A model generated the notes under the pieces. That model made no database searches. It was not told the DNA's origin and worked only from the letters and a program-made list of their open reading frames with translations. Below are positions 46,646 through 56,288 of a stretch of 64,000 nucleotides of DNA, in pieces. Source of the stretch: Mangrovibacterium diazotrophicum (GTDB lineage Bacteria; Bacteroidota; Bacteroidia; Bacteroidales; Prolixibacteraceae); contig NZ_RAPN01000001.1 of assembly GCF_003610535.1 (NCBI RefSeq), forward strand, positions 2,777,320-2,841,319. The letters run 5' to 3'. Numbering within the stretch: the first letter of the stretch is position 1; each line of letters opens with the position of its first letter. The position numbers and the translations under genes are program-made.

Positions 46646-47620
46646 TTATTCTTCCAGGCTAAAGCGCATCTTCATGCTGATTTCTTTCTTAGCATAGTCG
46701 AGCGATTTTTGAGATTCGTTTCCGGAAGATTTCTGGCTACCGCCCATACCACCGGGGCCACCACCTGACCTTCCCATGCCGCCGCCTCCGGGAGGCATTC
46801 CGCCAGGGCCACCACCGGGACCACCGCCACCGGGGCCGCCGCCAAATCCACCAGACATTCCGCCCGATGGAGGACCGTCAGGCCGATCGCCTTGCCCGCC
46901 ACCGCTTTGCGAACCCGGTTTTTCCAGGGCGCTAAGCAGGATTTGGAAATTAACAGGCTTGAGTGTATCAGCTGCAGTGATGGCATCTTTGTAAAATGCG
47001 CTCAAAGGAATCCGCCCTTCAACAAAAAGAGTACTGTCTTTCAGTTCCATCGAAAACGCAATTCCGTATGGATTGTGGACATCCAGAACCGAGTCGGCCA
47101 CTTGTGGCAAAAATCCTTTTACGTAAATTTTCTGATTCGCACCGGGTTTGCCGCCCGGACGCCCAGGTCCTTTGGAGTCAGATCCTTTTTCTCCACTAGG
47201 TTTTGAGGATGCCTGGTCAGATCCCTGATCAACCTTGAAATCAGGCTTTTCCTTCGTGGAACCGCTTTCATTTTGCTGATCACCTTTTTGGCGCACCTCT
47301 GCATAAGGGAAAGTCACCTGGATTGGAAAATCTTTTCCTGCTTTCAGGTCAATTCCCAAAGTCAGACCTTTCTGCATAATTTTCTGTTGGCTCGATTCGT
47401 CGCGCGTCGATACCGCAAAATACAAGTTCTGATCGTCGTTATCGAGCTCATAGAACAACTTGCTGCTCTTGTCGTAGTATCGCAGGAACTCGTTCCAGTC
47501 ATCCTGATGACCGTCGATCGCAACAGGCTTTTCCTTCCAGATCAATGCCTGGTAAGTCTTTCCGGAACAAGAGCTCAAAAGCAGAGCCAGTCCGAAAAGT
47601 TGAATAAATTGCTTCTTCAT
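46646..47620 (-). CDS. Glycine-rich lipoprotein with CBM9-like N-terminal domain
   Basis: 324 residues from the ATG at 47620. A lipobox 'LLSSC' follows the hydrophobic signal. The first mature part ('PVAIDGHQDDWNEF', 'LYFAVSTRD') has the pattern of the CBM9-like/DOMON-type beta-sandwich found in many Bacteroidota lipoproteins; a Ser/Lys/Pro/Gly linker (about 125-165) and a second beta part (about 165-240) follow. Residues about 240-300 are almost only Gly, Pro, Met and Arg ('GGGPGGGGPGGGPGGMPPGG'), and the protein ends in a charged helix. I infer surface exposure. The Gly-rich tract could be a spacer or a self-associating segment. Confidence 0.75.
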   Translation of the reverse strand: MKKQFIQLFGLALLLSSCSGKTYQALIWKEKPVAIDGHQDDWNEFLRYYDKSSKLFYELDNDDQNLYFAVSTRDESSQQKIMQKGLTLGIDLKAGKDFPIQVTFPYAEVRQKGDQQNESGSTKEKPDFKVDQGSDQASSKPSGEKGSDSKGPGRPGGKPGANQKIYVKGFLPQVADSVLDVHNPYGIAFSMELKDSTLFVEGRIPLSAFYKDAITAADTLKPVNFQILLSALEKPGSQSGGGQGDRPDGPPSGGMSGGFGGGPGGGGPGGGPGGMPPGGGGMGRSGGGPGGMGGSQKSSGNESQKSLDYAKKEISMKMRFSLEE

Positions 47621-47774
47621 ATCCTTGTTTAATGATTTCAACTCAAGGATAGCGGAAACAACTTCAATACTCAAAAGGAATCGATGGATAGACTAATAAC
47701 ACCGATCGTTCGGCGAGCTTTACCGACGGAAAAATTCCACAGAACAAGTCTCCGGTTGCCAGGAGTGCAGACTG

Positions 47775-48215
47775 TTATTTCTTAAAAAATGGTAAGACCA
47801 GGAAGGTGTAAATCGTACAACCGGCACAAAATGCAATGGCAAATTCCAGACTGGCGAAAACAACCAGAATACCGGCCACAATTTTTGACGCTGTTTGCAT
47901 ATCGGACGCAAATAGAACCGACAAAATCGCCACCATCAGAAATCCCATTCGGGCAGCAAAAATCTTTGGTGCTTTATCAATTTGTTTCGCAGGTAATTTC
48001 AATGCCAGTGTAATCCAGTAGGCCACGCAGCTTAAAGCACTAAAACGCATTTTGGTGAAAGCGCGAATTGCAAAATCAGCCGCTAGAAAAGCAAATACAA
48101 GCAACGACTGCAGCGAAAAACCAATAATTACCAATACGACCACCAGTAAAGAGGTAACACGCGGTACCTGCTCATTAATCCGTTCGGTGGAAATAGGACA
48201 AAAAATATTCTTCAT
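47775..48215 (-). CDS. DUF4395 family membrane protein
   Basis: 146 residues with a Cys-Pro start ('CPIS' at 6-9), 'INEQVPRVT', about four membrane segments and a final 'FCAGCTIYTFL'. This is the DUF4395 pattern: a conserved N-terminal Cys and a C-terminal CxxC-like pair facing the same membrane side, suggesting a metal or disulphide site. The family is often found near thioredoxin-like genes, which is not the case here. Function unknown. It is separated by 154 nt from the Gly-rich lipoprotein gene on the same strand. Confidence 0.78.
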   Translation of the reverse strand: MKNIFCPISTERINEQVPRVTSLLVVVLVIIGFSLQSLLVFAFLAADFAIRAFTKMRFSALSCVAYWITLALKLPAKQIDKAPKIFAARMGFLMVAILSVLFASDMQTASKIVAGILVVFASLEFAIAFCAGCTIYTFLVLPFFKK

Positions 48216-48366
48216 TCTTCTAAAAATTTAGCCGACAACGAATCACTCTTCATCCAGATGTGATTTTTGTCAGTATATTTTAACCCGCGAAGCCGAAATA
48301 GGTTTATGTTGGCGAAAAATTTGTTACTTCATCTTCGCAATCTTAACAGGACAAAAAAACCGACAA

Positions 48367-49656
48367 ATGAAATCTGCACCCCTTATCTTGTCCCTGCTTT
48401 TGCTGCTCATCCTGGCAAACCGGATAGCGGCTCAGGATCTGCTACAATTCATGCAGCAGAGGCCGGAGATCAAACAAATTGAAGAGATTTCAGGAAACCA
48501 CAGTTTCAAACACACCTACGAAATCAAAGTCAGGCAACCGCTGAACTACGCTGACACAACAGCTGGATTTTTTCTTCAGCGCGTGTTTGTTTCCGACAAG
48601 CAAGCGGAAAGTCCAACTGTTTTGATAACGGAAGGATACGACGCTGATTATGCTGCCGACCCCGCTTACATCAACGAGTTGACAGAGATTCTGAAAGCGA
48701 ACCAGATCTGCATAGAGCATCGTTACTTCGGAGAATCATACCCGGATTCGATTGTTTGGAAATACCTTACCGTTGAAAATGCCGCCAACGATGATCACCG
48801 AATTGTTGAACTATTTAAACCCTATTTTGAAGGAAAATGGTTGAACACCGGAATCAGCAAAGGCGGACAAACAGCCTTGGCGCACCGAACTTTTTTTCCC
48901 GACGATGTTTCCTTAACGGTGGCCTATGTCGCGCCCCTCAATTTTGGCGTTGAGGACGGCCGACACGAAGTCTTTCTAAAAACAGTTGGCACGCAGGCTG
49001 ATCGCGATTCAATACAAAACTTCCAGCTTGAAATTTTGAAACGGCGCGAATCAATGACGGTACTCTTAAAAGAATTATGCGAACAAAAAGGTTGGGACAG
49101 TAAACTATCCTACGACCAAATGCTCGATTTTATGGTGCTCGAATACTCGTTCGCCTTTTGGCAGTGGGGTTACCACATCTCGCAAATTCCGCCTTTAAAG
49201 AGCAACGATGAGGAGCTTTTCGCCCATTTCATAAAGGTGAGCGAACCCGGTTATTTCACCATCCAGGGATCAAAAAAATACCAGTCGTTTTTTTACCAGG
49301 CTGCGCGCGAGTTGGGCTATTACGGCTACGACACTGAGCCGTTCAAAGAATACCTGTCCATTTCAACCGCCAAAGGCTATTTAAACCGCTACATGCTTCC
49401 GGTGGATCATCCGGTTGAATACCAACCTGAGACTTCACTCCAAGTTGACAAATACCTGAAAAATGATGCACGAAATGTGCTGTTGATCTACGGCGAAACC
49501 GACCCCTGGTCGGCTAGTGCTGCCAAGCTGAACAACGATCCGTCGATGATTAAAATTATCGCTCCGAGTGGTTCTCACTCAACGCGAATTAAATCGTTGA
49601 GCCCCACAACAAAGAACGACGCCATCGCGTTCATTCGTTCAGTAATATTGAAATGA
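48367..49656 (+). CDS. Secreted S37 family (PS-10) serine peptidase
   Basis: 429 residues with a Sec signal (1-22, cleavage 'IAA-QD'). An alpha/beta-hydrolase catalytic triad is visible: Ser164 in 'TGISKGGQTA', Asp379 in 'GETDPWS' and His404 in 'SGSHSTR'. The 'GxSKGG' nucleophile elbow and the 'EHRYFGES' strand identify the S37 (PS-10) family of prolyl tri/tetrapeptidyl aminopeptidases, close to S28. It should trim proline-containing peptides outside the inner membrane. The next gene, a GH36-like protein, is on the same strand after 172 nt; no functional link is obvious. Family call is firm, exact specificity is not. Confidence 0.85.
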   Translation: MKSAPLILSLLLLLILANRIAAQDLLQFMQQRPEIKQIEEISGNHSFKHTYEIKVRQPLNYADTTAGFFLQRVFVSDKQAESPTVLITEGYDADYAADPAYINELTEILKANQICIEHRYFGESYPDSIVWKYLTVENAANDDHRIVELFKPYFEGKWLNTGISKGGQTALAHRTFFPDDVSLTVAYVAPLNFGVEDGRHEVFLKTVGTQADRDSIQNFQLEILKRRESMTVLLKELCEQKGWDSKLSYDQMLDFMVLEYSFAFWQWGYHISQIPPLKSNDEELFAHFIKVSEPGYFTIQGSKKYQSFFYQAARELGYYGYDTEPFKEYLSISTAKGYLNRYMLPVDHPVEYQPETSLQVDKYLKNDARNVLLIYGETDPWSASAAKLNNDPSMIKIIAPSGSHSTRIKSLSPTTKNDAIAFIRSVILK

Positions 49657-49828
49657 TTTTGCGACCATCGACAGGATTTTCGGGAATTGGCACCTTTTCT
49701 ATAACATGTCGTTAAACTGAAAGATAGCCACCTGTTTCATCGGTCTTCAGAGAACTTTTTAGCAAATTTGCCAGTCTGTTAAAAGTTGTTAAATTTACGA
49801 AACCAGAAACAAAAACTAAAACTACTTC

Positions 49829-51946
49829 ATGCCTTCAAAACGGATTGAAAGACGGAGCTTTATCAAACTGCTTGCCGCCGGAGTTGGCGCCAGCCTCATG
49901 CCAATCAGGTCGCTGGCCGATTTATCCGTAGCCTCTGAAGCTCCGGGCCCGGTCAAATTCAAACTCGGCAGATCGGAATGGATTCTCCACAACGATGGAA
50001 CCTTCGATCTCATCTCCGGGGCAATTCGGCTTCGCAATTGCCGCCCGACGATTGACGGACAAAGTATTTTCGTTCAGAACACCTTCATGGGCGACTCGCC
50101 CAAAGGAAAACGGATTATTTACGAACTTGCCGGGAATAGCTTTGTCATGCTGGACCTGAAAATTTTCAACGGTTCGGTTTCAATCGGCATCGAATTGAGC
50201 AACATGTCCCGCGCACCTTTTTACCTCGCGCCGCTGGGTGAAGCCCGAGTGGAAGGTGTCGACCGTTTCTTCAAACAAGGAATTGGTCAGGGTGGACCTT
50301 CCGGAATTTATGATATTCCGACGCCAACAGCCGAAGATTGGGGGAATACGGCTGGCGAACAGGCCTGGTCGTACGACTCGTACCTCACAACCGGCTTACT
50401 TTCGCCAGAAAACGAAACACTGGCATTTGCTGCTTACGATCATTACGATTTCACGCAGAAAAGCACCATTTATAACCGTCCTCACCGGAAAGGACTTTAC
50501 GACCGTTATCCGGATAAAGAAGAAATCTATTTTGAAACCGGATTCGTGATGGAGAATATTCCGTTGAAAAACGAATTCATCAAACTTCCTGATATCTATA
50601 TCGTCAAGGGGAACACCCCTTTCGACACACTGCAGCATATTGCCTGGAACATTTCGGAAAATATGGTGGCCCGCAAGGACACCAAAACAAGTTATCACTG
50701 GAACTCGTGGTACGAATACCAACAACATTTTTCGTTTGACCAGTTGAAAGAAGTTCTGCAGGGATTCGACGAACTTAAACCGAAAATCCCCTTGCAAACC
50801 ATCCAGATTGATGACTGCTACTGTGTTTTAGGCGACTGGCTGGAGACGAACGAACGATGGCCGAGAACCATGGAAGACGCTGCACGCGAGATCTTCCAGC
50901 GTGGCTACCGCGCCGGTATCTGGGTGGCTCCTTTCGTGGTTGATGAAAACAGCAAACTGTTTAAAAGTCACCCGAACTGGATCATCCGCGACCTCGACGG
51001 CGAACCGATTCTGCAGCACAATTTCCGGGAGAGTAATCTCTACGCACTCGACGGAAGTCACCCTGAAGTGCAAAAATACATTGCCCGGGTATTCCGCACA
51101 TTCCGTAAAATGGGCTTCACCTTTTACAAAACAGCCTACCTGGAATGGGGTTTAAAAGACAGTTACAACATTCGTCGTTATGACCGCGACAAAACTTCTG
51201 TTCAGATTCTAGTTGATGTGATGAAAATCATTCGCGAAGAAATCGGGGCCGGAGCTTACTGGATGGCCAGTAACGCGCCGTTTGCACCGCTAATCGGCTT
51301 TGTCGACGGCATGCGGATCTCTGCCAACGTTGACGCCGACTGGACGCCCGGCGGAATTGGTAACATGTTCCAGGAATCGTACAATTGCCAATATTTCAAC
51401 AATGTGTTCTGGCAAAACGACCCCGACACGATTTTCCTCCGCAATGTCAACAACAACATGAGTGACGCCGAAAACAGGAGCATTGCCCTTTGGGATGGAA
51501 TTTTAGGCGGAACGGTGAATACATCCGACAGGTTTTCAACCCTGACCGAAGCACAACTGGATCTGTGGCGCTTTTTGCAACCCCAGGATCGTCCACAAAG
51601 TGCGTTGATTCCGCTTTGGAGTTACGATGCTGTCGGGAAAGTAGCAGTACGACGCTACAAATCGGAAAAAGCCTGGGGAATATTGATTGTTAACGACACC
51701 GATGAAGCATTCGACAAAACCTACCGTATGGAGGACTTGACCGGCGAAAGCAAATGTTGGATCTTCCGTTGGGGCCCCGAAGAAAGCATGAGCCTCGGCC
51801 AAATGAGCGACATTCAAATCAAACTGGACTCGCATGAGTCGATATTGCTTTATGCCGCAGAGAACAACGATGCACCTGCCTCTGACCTTTCAATCAGCGG
51901 CGTTAAACTTGATAAATACCTGAAGAAGCACAACATGCTGGAATAA
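49829..51946 (+). CDS. Tat-exported GH36-like protein lacking both catalytic aspartates
   Basis: 705 residues. The start 'RIERRSFIKLLAAG' (twin Arg8-Arg9) is a Tat signal. An N-terminal beta-sandwich (about 40-280) and a TIM barrel (about 285-600) follow, with GH36/alpha-galactosidase landmarks 'WNSWYEY' (291-297), 'QIDDCY' (326-331), 'GIWVAPF' (363-369) and 'RISANVDADW' (496-505), then a C-terminal beta-domain. The nucleophile strand reads 'FYKTAYLEW' with Ala436 where the K-x-D motif has Asp, and the acid/base position of RIGxD is Asn500. So the usual double-displacement machinery is missing. Export of a folded protein by Tat fits a bound cofactor or metal, but I see no known site. Either a new mechanism or a binding protein. 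Confidence 0.75.
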   Translation: MPSKRIERRSFIKLLAAGVGASLMPIRSLADLSVASEAPGPVKFKLGRSEWILHNDGTFDLISGAIRLRNCRPTIDGQSIFVQNTFMGDSPKGKRIIYELAGNSFVMLDLKIFNGSVSIGIELSNMSRAPFYLAPLGEARVEGVDRFFKQGIGQGGPSGIYDIPTPTAEDWGNTAGEQAWSYDSYLTTGLLSPENETLAFAAYDHYDFTQKSTIYNRPHRKGLYDRYPDKEEIYFETGFVMENIPLKNEFIKLPDIYIVKGNTPFDTLQHIAWNISENMVARKDTKTSYHWNSWYEYQQHFSFDQLKEVLQGFDELKPKIPLQTIQIDDCYCVLGDWLETNERWPRTMEDAAREIFQRGYRAGIWVAPFVVDENSKLFKSHPNWIIRDLDGEPILQHNFRESNLYALDGSHPEVQKYIARVFRTFRKMGFTFYKTAYLEWGLKDSYNIRRYDRDKTSVQILVDVMKIIREEIGAGAYWMASNAPFAPLIGFVDGMRISANVDADWTPGGIGNMFQESYNCQYFNNVFWQNDPDTIFLRNVNNNMSDAENRSIALWDGILGGTVNTSDRFSTLTEAQLDLWRFLQPQDRPQSALIPLWSYDAVGKVAVRRYKSEKAWGILIVNDTDEAFDKTYRMEDLTGESKCWIFRWGPEESMSLGQMSDIQIKLDSHESILLYAAENNDAPASDLSISGVKLDKYLKKHNMLE

Positions 51947-52078
51947 ACCAACAGACACCAGCCTCCTGCACAAGCTTTATTTAAGATTTAATGAAGCTTG
52001 GCTTGCTGTGCCCTGCTCAAAACTTTCTGATTTGAAAACTTAAGCTTATTTTAGGGCTTCAAAATAAGACACAAGCAG

Positions 52079-52513
52079 ATGGATTTAAGCCTGTTGAACA
52101 CCAACATTCCGATTGACTTACTAAACGCCTCGATGACAAACAGTTTAATCAGTAGTCTGGGGATCGTTATTGAAGCTGTGAGCGAAGGAGAAGTGATCGC
52201 GAGCATGCCGGTTTCGGAGAAAACGATGCGCCCGGGAGGTATCCTGCACGGAGGTGCAAACCTTGCGCTGGCCGAAACCATTGCCGGATTGGGAAGCATC
52301 CTGCTTGTTGACAGTAAAGAATACGATGCCCGCGGAATACAGGTAACTGCCAATCATGTAGGCGCTGCCACCGAGGGACGTGTCCGGGCGACAGCAAAAA
52401 TCATTCACCAGGGAAAACAAACACACGTTTGGAATGTTGACATTACCAGAACCGACGGGAAATTAATCTCAACAGCCCGCGTGACCAATATGATAGTGAA
52501 GAAGAATGAGTAA
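52079..52513 (+). CDS. menI: Hotdog-fold thioesterase, probable DHNA-CoA thioesterase
   Basis: 144 residues of the PaaI/YdiI type: 'GGILHGGANLALAETIAG' carries His57 of the HGG motif and the catalytic Glu66. As the first gene of a menaquinone cluster it most likely hydrolyses 1,4-dihydroxy-2-naphthoyl-CoA made by MenB, giving the free acid for MenA. It overlaps menF by 8 nt. The gene symbol is a context-based assignment; the fold itself is clear. Confidence 0.82.
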   Translation: MDLSLLNTNIPIDLLNASMTNSLISSLGIVIEAVSEGEVIASMPVSEKTMRPGGILHGGANLALAETIAGLGSILLVDSKEYDARGIQVTANHVGAATEGRVRATAKIIHQGKQTHVWNVDITRTDGKLISTARVTNMIVKKNE

Positions 52514-53678
52514 GGGGAAATTTTACGAAGCATCTTTCGACCAACTAATAAAAAAGAACAGACCTTTTGCCGCCTGGTCAATGCCGGGAGAATCCACGCT
52601 TGAAGTACTTTTGGGCGAGCCTTCTGATATCCTGCTGTTGGAAGATTTCGACAAATTGAACGGACAGGAAGGTTTTGTCTTTGCCCCGTTTCGAATCGAC
52701 GAACATTCACCACTGATTTTAATGAAACCGGGTGTTTATCTGAAAGATGAAAAAGCCTTCAAAGCATTCGATATCGAAGCACTTCCTTCGTTGGAATGCA
52801 AGGCTCCAGCTCCCCGAGATTTCTACATTATTACCGAAGAAAACTACCTGAAAGATATTACGGAAACGGTTCGCGTTATTCAAACCACCAAATTATCGAA
52901 GGTGATTGTTTCGCGCATTATTCCGGCTAAACGCGGAAGCGAATCGATTGGCGAATTGTACATGCAATTGCTCCGGCAAACACCCAATGCCTTGGTTTAC
53001 CTCGTCTATCTTCCGGGCGCTGGACTTTGGATGGGTGCTACCCCTGAAGTTCTTTTGCAATCGAAAGGAAAAACGCTGGAAACCGTTTCGCTGGCCGGCA
53101 CACAAACCCGACGCGACGACTCGGATTACCGATGGCATACCAAGGAAATTGAGGAACAGGCCTTTGTTTCGCGTTACATGCTCGACGTTTTTTACAAATT
53201 CAATATTCACCCTTACACCACACAAGGACCGGAAACATTGGAAAGCGGAAAGGTGGCTCACCTGAAAACCAGTTTCAATTTTTCGGCCAAAAAAGTGGAA
53301 GATAAATTGGGTGATTTTGTCGCACAACTGCATCCAACACCGGCCGTTTGCGGCTTACCCAAATCGAAAGCACAACGTTTCATTTCGACCATCGAAAAAC
53401 ACCAGCGCCGCTATTACACCGGCTACCTTGGTCCGTGGCGAATGAACGATTGCATCAGATTATTTGTAAATTTGCGTTGCATGGAAATTACCGCCGACAA
53501 CTACATGCTGTATTCGGGAGGCGGAATTACCGCGCGCTCCGTTCCCGCCGAGGAATGGGACGAAACATTGAAAAAAGCAACAACGCTATTATCAGCCATC
53601 GAGCTTGTTCAAACTAATGATTTCAACAAAGAAACACATTCAACAGCTGGCCTCTTTACTGCTGGCCAAAGGAATTGA
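52506..53678 (+). CDS. menF: Isochorismate synthase
   Basis: 390 residues with a chorismate-binding domain at the C-terminus: 'TVRVIQTTKLSKVIVSR' opens it, then 'ATPEVLLQS', 'LAGTQTRRD', 'EIEEQAFVSRYM', 'HLKTSFNFSAK', 'HPTPAVCGLPK' and 'YTGYLGPW' follow in the order of the family. It converts chorismate to isochorismate, the entry step of the menaquinone pathway. Overlaps menI by 8 nt and menD by 62 nt, so the three are translationally linked. Confidence 0.92.
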   Translation: MSKGKFYEASFDQLIKKNRPFAAWSMPGESTLEVLLGEPSDILLLEDFDKLNGQEGFVFAPFRIDEHSPLILMKPGVYLKDEKAFKAFDIEALPSLECKAPAPRDFYIITEENYLKDITETVRVIQTTKLSKVIVSRIIPAKRGSESIGELYMQLLRQTPNALVYLVYLPGAGLWMGATPEVLLQSKGKTLETVSLAGTQTRRDDSDYRWHTKEIEEQAFVSRYMLDVFYKFNIHPYTTQGPETLESGKVAHLKTSFNFSAKKVEDKLGDFVAQLHPTPAVCGLPKSKAQRFISTIEKHQRRYYTGYLGPWRMNDCIRLFVNLRCMEITADNYMLYSGGGITARSVPAEEWDETLKKATTLLSAIELVQTNDFNKETHSTAGLFTAGQRN

Positions 53679-55299
53679 CGATATCATCATCTCTCCCGGA
53701 TCGCGCAACGGCCCGATGACACACACCTTTGCGGGATCGGGACTGTTTAATTCCCGCAACATTGTCGACGAACGCAGTGCCGCCTATTTTGCGATGGGTT
53801 TGGCGCAGGCCAAGCAAAAGCCGGTAGCGATAGTTTGCAGCTCGGGTACCGCAACGTTGAATTATGCGCCTGCTATTGCCGAAGCTTTTTACCTCAATAT
53901 TCCGCTGATTGTGCTTACTGCCGACCGTCCGGATTACTGGATTGATCAGGCCGAAAGCCAATGCATCCGGCAAGAAGGAATCTACAGGAACTTTACCAAA
54001 AAGGAAATTAGCCTGCCTTTGGCCGAAAGCGAAAAGGAACTGTGGTTTGCCGCCCGCGAAATTAACGCTTGCCTCAACCTGGCCGTTTCGGGAACGCCCG
54101 CACCGGTTCATATAAATATTCCGCTGGAAGAGCCCTTGCACGATTTACTGGACACACCCCTTCCACCAGTGAAGGTGATTGAAGAGGAAGAAACCATTTC
54201 TGCGTTGAGCGCCTCCGCCATTCAGAAACTGGCTGGAAGTTTCAACCAAAGCCCAAAAGTGATGATCTTGGCAGGTCAACAAGTACCCAACCCGGGATTG
54301 GAAAACCTGCTGGCAGAGATCGTTGAAAAAACGGGAGCCGTGGTTCTGAAAGAACACCTTTCCAATCTGAATGATCCGCAGTTTTGCGGAAGCATTGATA
54401 CTGTTTTAGCAGCAATGCTCGAAGATGTACCGGAACATTTTCAACCGGATTTGCTGATTTCATTCGGAGGCCAATATGTATCGAAAGCATTGAAACAGTT
54501 TCTGCGGAAGAACAAAGCGAGCCAACACTGGCATTTGAGTTTGTCGCACGAGCACTTCGACACCTACCAGTCGCTGACAAAAGTGATTGCGATGGATGCT
54601 GTGGACTTCTTCGAGGCACTTCAACCCGAATTACAAGAAAAAGACAAAGACTACCATCAACTTTGGAAGACGAAAGAAGCGAAGGTTAACCAGTTGCGTG
54701 ATCAATATATTTCGGAAACGGAATGGTCGGACCTGACCGTTTTTGAACAGATTCGAAAAGCAATTCCCGAGAACTCCGTGGTTCATTTGGGAAACAGCTC
54801 CCCCGTTCGCTACGGGCTGATTTGCGAGGCTGTTCCTAACACGCAATATTTCAGCAACCGCGGAACAGCGGGCATTGACGGACCGATGTCGACTGCCGTT
54901 GGATTTGCACATGAATCGGAAAAACTGAACACGATTATTTTAGGTGATTTGTCGTTCTTCTACGACTCCAATGCTTTATGGAACAATTATGTGGGAAGTA
55001 ACTTCCGCGTAATCGTCATCAATAACCGGGGCGGCAACATTTTTAGCCTGATCAAAGGGCCGGGCGAGTCACCTGCTTTCCAGGAACATTTTTTCACCGA
55101 AAATAAATTCAAAGCAGAAGGCATTGCCAAAACATTCGGACTGGATTATTTCAAAGCTGAAAACACCGACGAATTAGAAGATGCGCTGGCTGATTTCTAT
55201 TCCTCAGAACAACAAGGCCCCGCTTTGCTCGAAATATTTACCGATGCGGAAGTCAATACGAAAACCTTCCGCGGATTATTCAAATTTGTCAAACAATAA
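53617..55299 (+). CDS. menD: SEPHCHC synthase (2-succinyl-5-enolpyruvyl-6-hydroxy-3-cyclohexene-1-carboxylate synthase)
   Basis: 560 residues, a thiamine-diphosphate enzyme. '[11 protein letters not shown]' near the N-terminus and '[17 protein letters not shown]' belong to the Pyr domain; '[16 protein letters not shown]' and '[14 protein letters not shown]' are the PP-domain motif with the Mg-binding Asp and Asn. It joins 2-oxoglutarate to isochorismate. I use the ATG at 53617, which still overlaps menF by 62 nt; an in-frame TTG four codons earlier is less likely. It precedes menB by 10 nt. Confidence 0.95.
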   Translation: MISTKKHIQQLASLLLAKGIDDIIISPGSRNGPMTHTFAGSGLFNSRNIVDERSAAYFAMGLAQAKQKPVAIVCSSGTATLNYAPAIAEAFYLNIPLIVLTADRPDYWIDQAESQCIRQEGIYRNFTKKEISLPLAESEKELWFAAREINACLNLAVSGTPAPVHINIPLEEPLHDLLDTPLPPVKVIEEEETISALSASAIQKLAGSFNQSPKVMILAGQQVPNPGLENLLAEIVEKTGAVVLKEHLSNLNDPQFCGSIDTVLAAMLEDVPEHFQPDLLISFGGQYVSKALKQFLRKNKASQHWHLSLSHEHFDTYQSLTKVIAMDAVDFFEALQPELQEKDKDYHQLWKTKEAKVNQLRDQYISETEWSDLTVFEQIRKAIPENSVVHLGNSSPVRYGLICEAVPNTQYFSNRGTAGIDGPMSTAVGFAHESEKLNTIILGDLSFFYDSNALWNNYVGSNFRVIVINNRGGNIFSLIKGPGESPAFQEHFFTENKFKAEGIAKTFGLDYFKAENTDELEDALADFYSSEQQGPALLEIFTDAEVNTKTFRGLFKFVKQ

Positions 55300-55309
55300 A
55301 CACGATACA

Positions 55310-56134
55310 ATGAGTACTAAAAGACAATGGGAAACCATTAAAGAATACGAAGATATTTTCTTCGACTATTACGATGGGATTGGCAAAATCACCATCAACC
55401 GCGAACAGGTGCGCAACGCTTTCCGCCCAACAACGGTGAACAACATCAGCGATGCACTGCACATTTGCCGCGAGGATAACAACATCAATGTGATTGTGCT
55501 GACCGGTGCCGGCGACAAAGCATTCTGTTCGGGTGGCGACCAAAACGTGAAAGGCACGGGCGGTTACATCGACGAGAACGGTATTCCCCGTCTGAACATC
55601 CTGGAAGTGCAGAAACAAATCCGCAGCATGCCGAAACCGGTGATTGCAATGGTGAACGGCTATGCCATTGGCGGTGGACACGTGTTGCACGTGGTTTGCG
55701 ATATCAGTATCGCCAGCGAGAACGCCATCTTCGGACAAACCGGACCGAAAGTAGGTAGCTTCGACGCCGGATTGGGATCATCATACCTGGCCAGCGTTGT
55801 GGGACAAAAGAAAGCCCGCGAAATCTGGTTCATGTGCCGACAATATAACGCTGCCGAAGCACTGGAAATGGGCTTGGTAAACAAAGTTGTTCCATTGGAT
55901 CAGCTGGAAGACGAAGTGGTTGCCTGGGCACAAAAAATGCAGGAACACAGTCCGCTGGCTCTGCGTATGCTGAAACTCGGCATGAACGCTGACCTCGATG
56001 GTCAAATCGGAATCCAAGAGTTTGCGGGAAATGCTACCCTGCTGTACTACCTGACCGAAGAAGCACAGGAAGGAAAGCACGCATTCCTGGAAAAACGCAA
56101 ACCCGACTTCAAAAAATATCCGAAGTTTCCTTAA
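55310..56134 (+). CDS. menB: 1,4-Dihydroxy-2-naphthoyl-CoA synthase
   Basis: 274 residues of the crotonase fold. The oxyanion-hole blocks '[10 protein letters not shown]' and '[14 protein letters not shown]' and the family's '[17 protein letters not shown]' are present. It closes the second naphthoquinone ring on succinylbenzoyl-CoA. The open frame reaches upstream into menD, but the ATG at 55310 gives the normal start '[10 protein letters not shown]'. It begins 10 nt after menD and ends just before a dispersed repeat that separates it from menA. Confidence 0.96.
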   Translation: MSTKRQWETIKEYEDIFFDYYDGIGKITINREQVRNAFRPTTVNNISDALHICREDNNINVIVLTGAGDKAFCSGGDQNVKGTGGYIDENGIPRLNILEVQKQIRSMPKPVIAMVNGYAIGGGHVLHVVCDISIASENAIFGQTGPKVGSFDAGLGSSYLASVVGQKKAREIWFMCRQYNAAEALEMGLVNKVVPLDQLEDEVVAWAQKMQEHSPLALRMLKLGMNADLDGQIGIQEFAGNATLLYYLTEEAQEGKHAFLEKRKPDFKKYPKFP

Positions 56135-56140
56135 TTAGCA

Positions 56141-56216
56141 CAACCACAGAGGACACAGAGTTCCCGGAGATTGATTTCTTGCGATGAAACTTCTCTCTGA
56201 ACTTTGTGTTCTTGGC
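56141..56216. repeat. CACAGAG-type dispersed repeat forming an imperfect hairpin
   Basis: CCACAGAGGACACAGAGTTC at one end and GAACTTTGTGTTCTTGG at the other pair imperfectly. It fills half of the 154-nt menB-menA gap. The sequence resembles repeats seen between genes in many Bacteroidota. Confidence 0.5.
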
Positions 56217-56288
56217 AATATCAATTCATAATCCCCGGTATTCGGCTGGTTGTAATCAGTAACAAGAAACCGGCAACCAACAACAAGT

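Noticed and set aside
46776-46994. Pro-rich plus-strand ORF opposite the Gly-rich tract
   Set aside because: It is the mirror of GGN/CCN codons; the lipoprotein frame has a signal peptide and a normal gene context.
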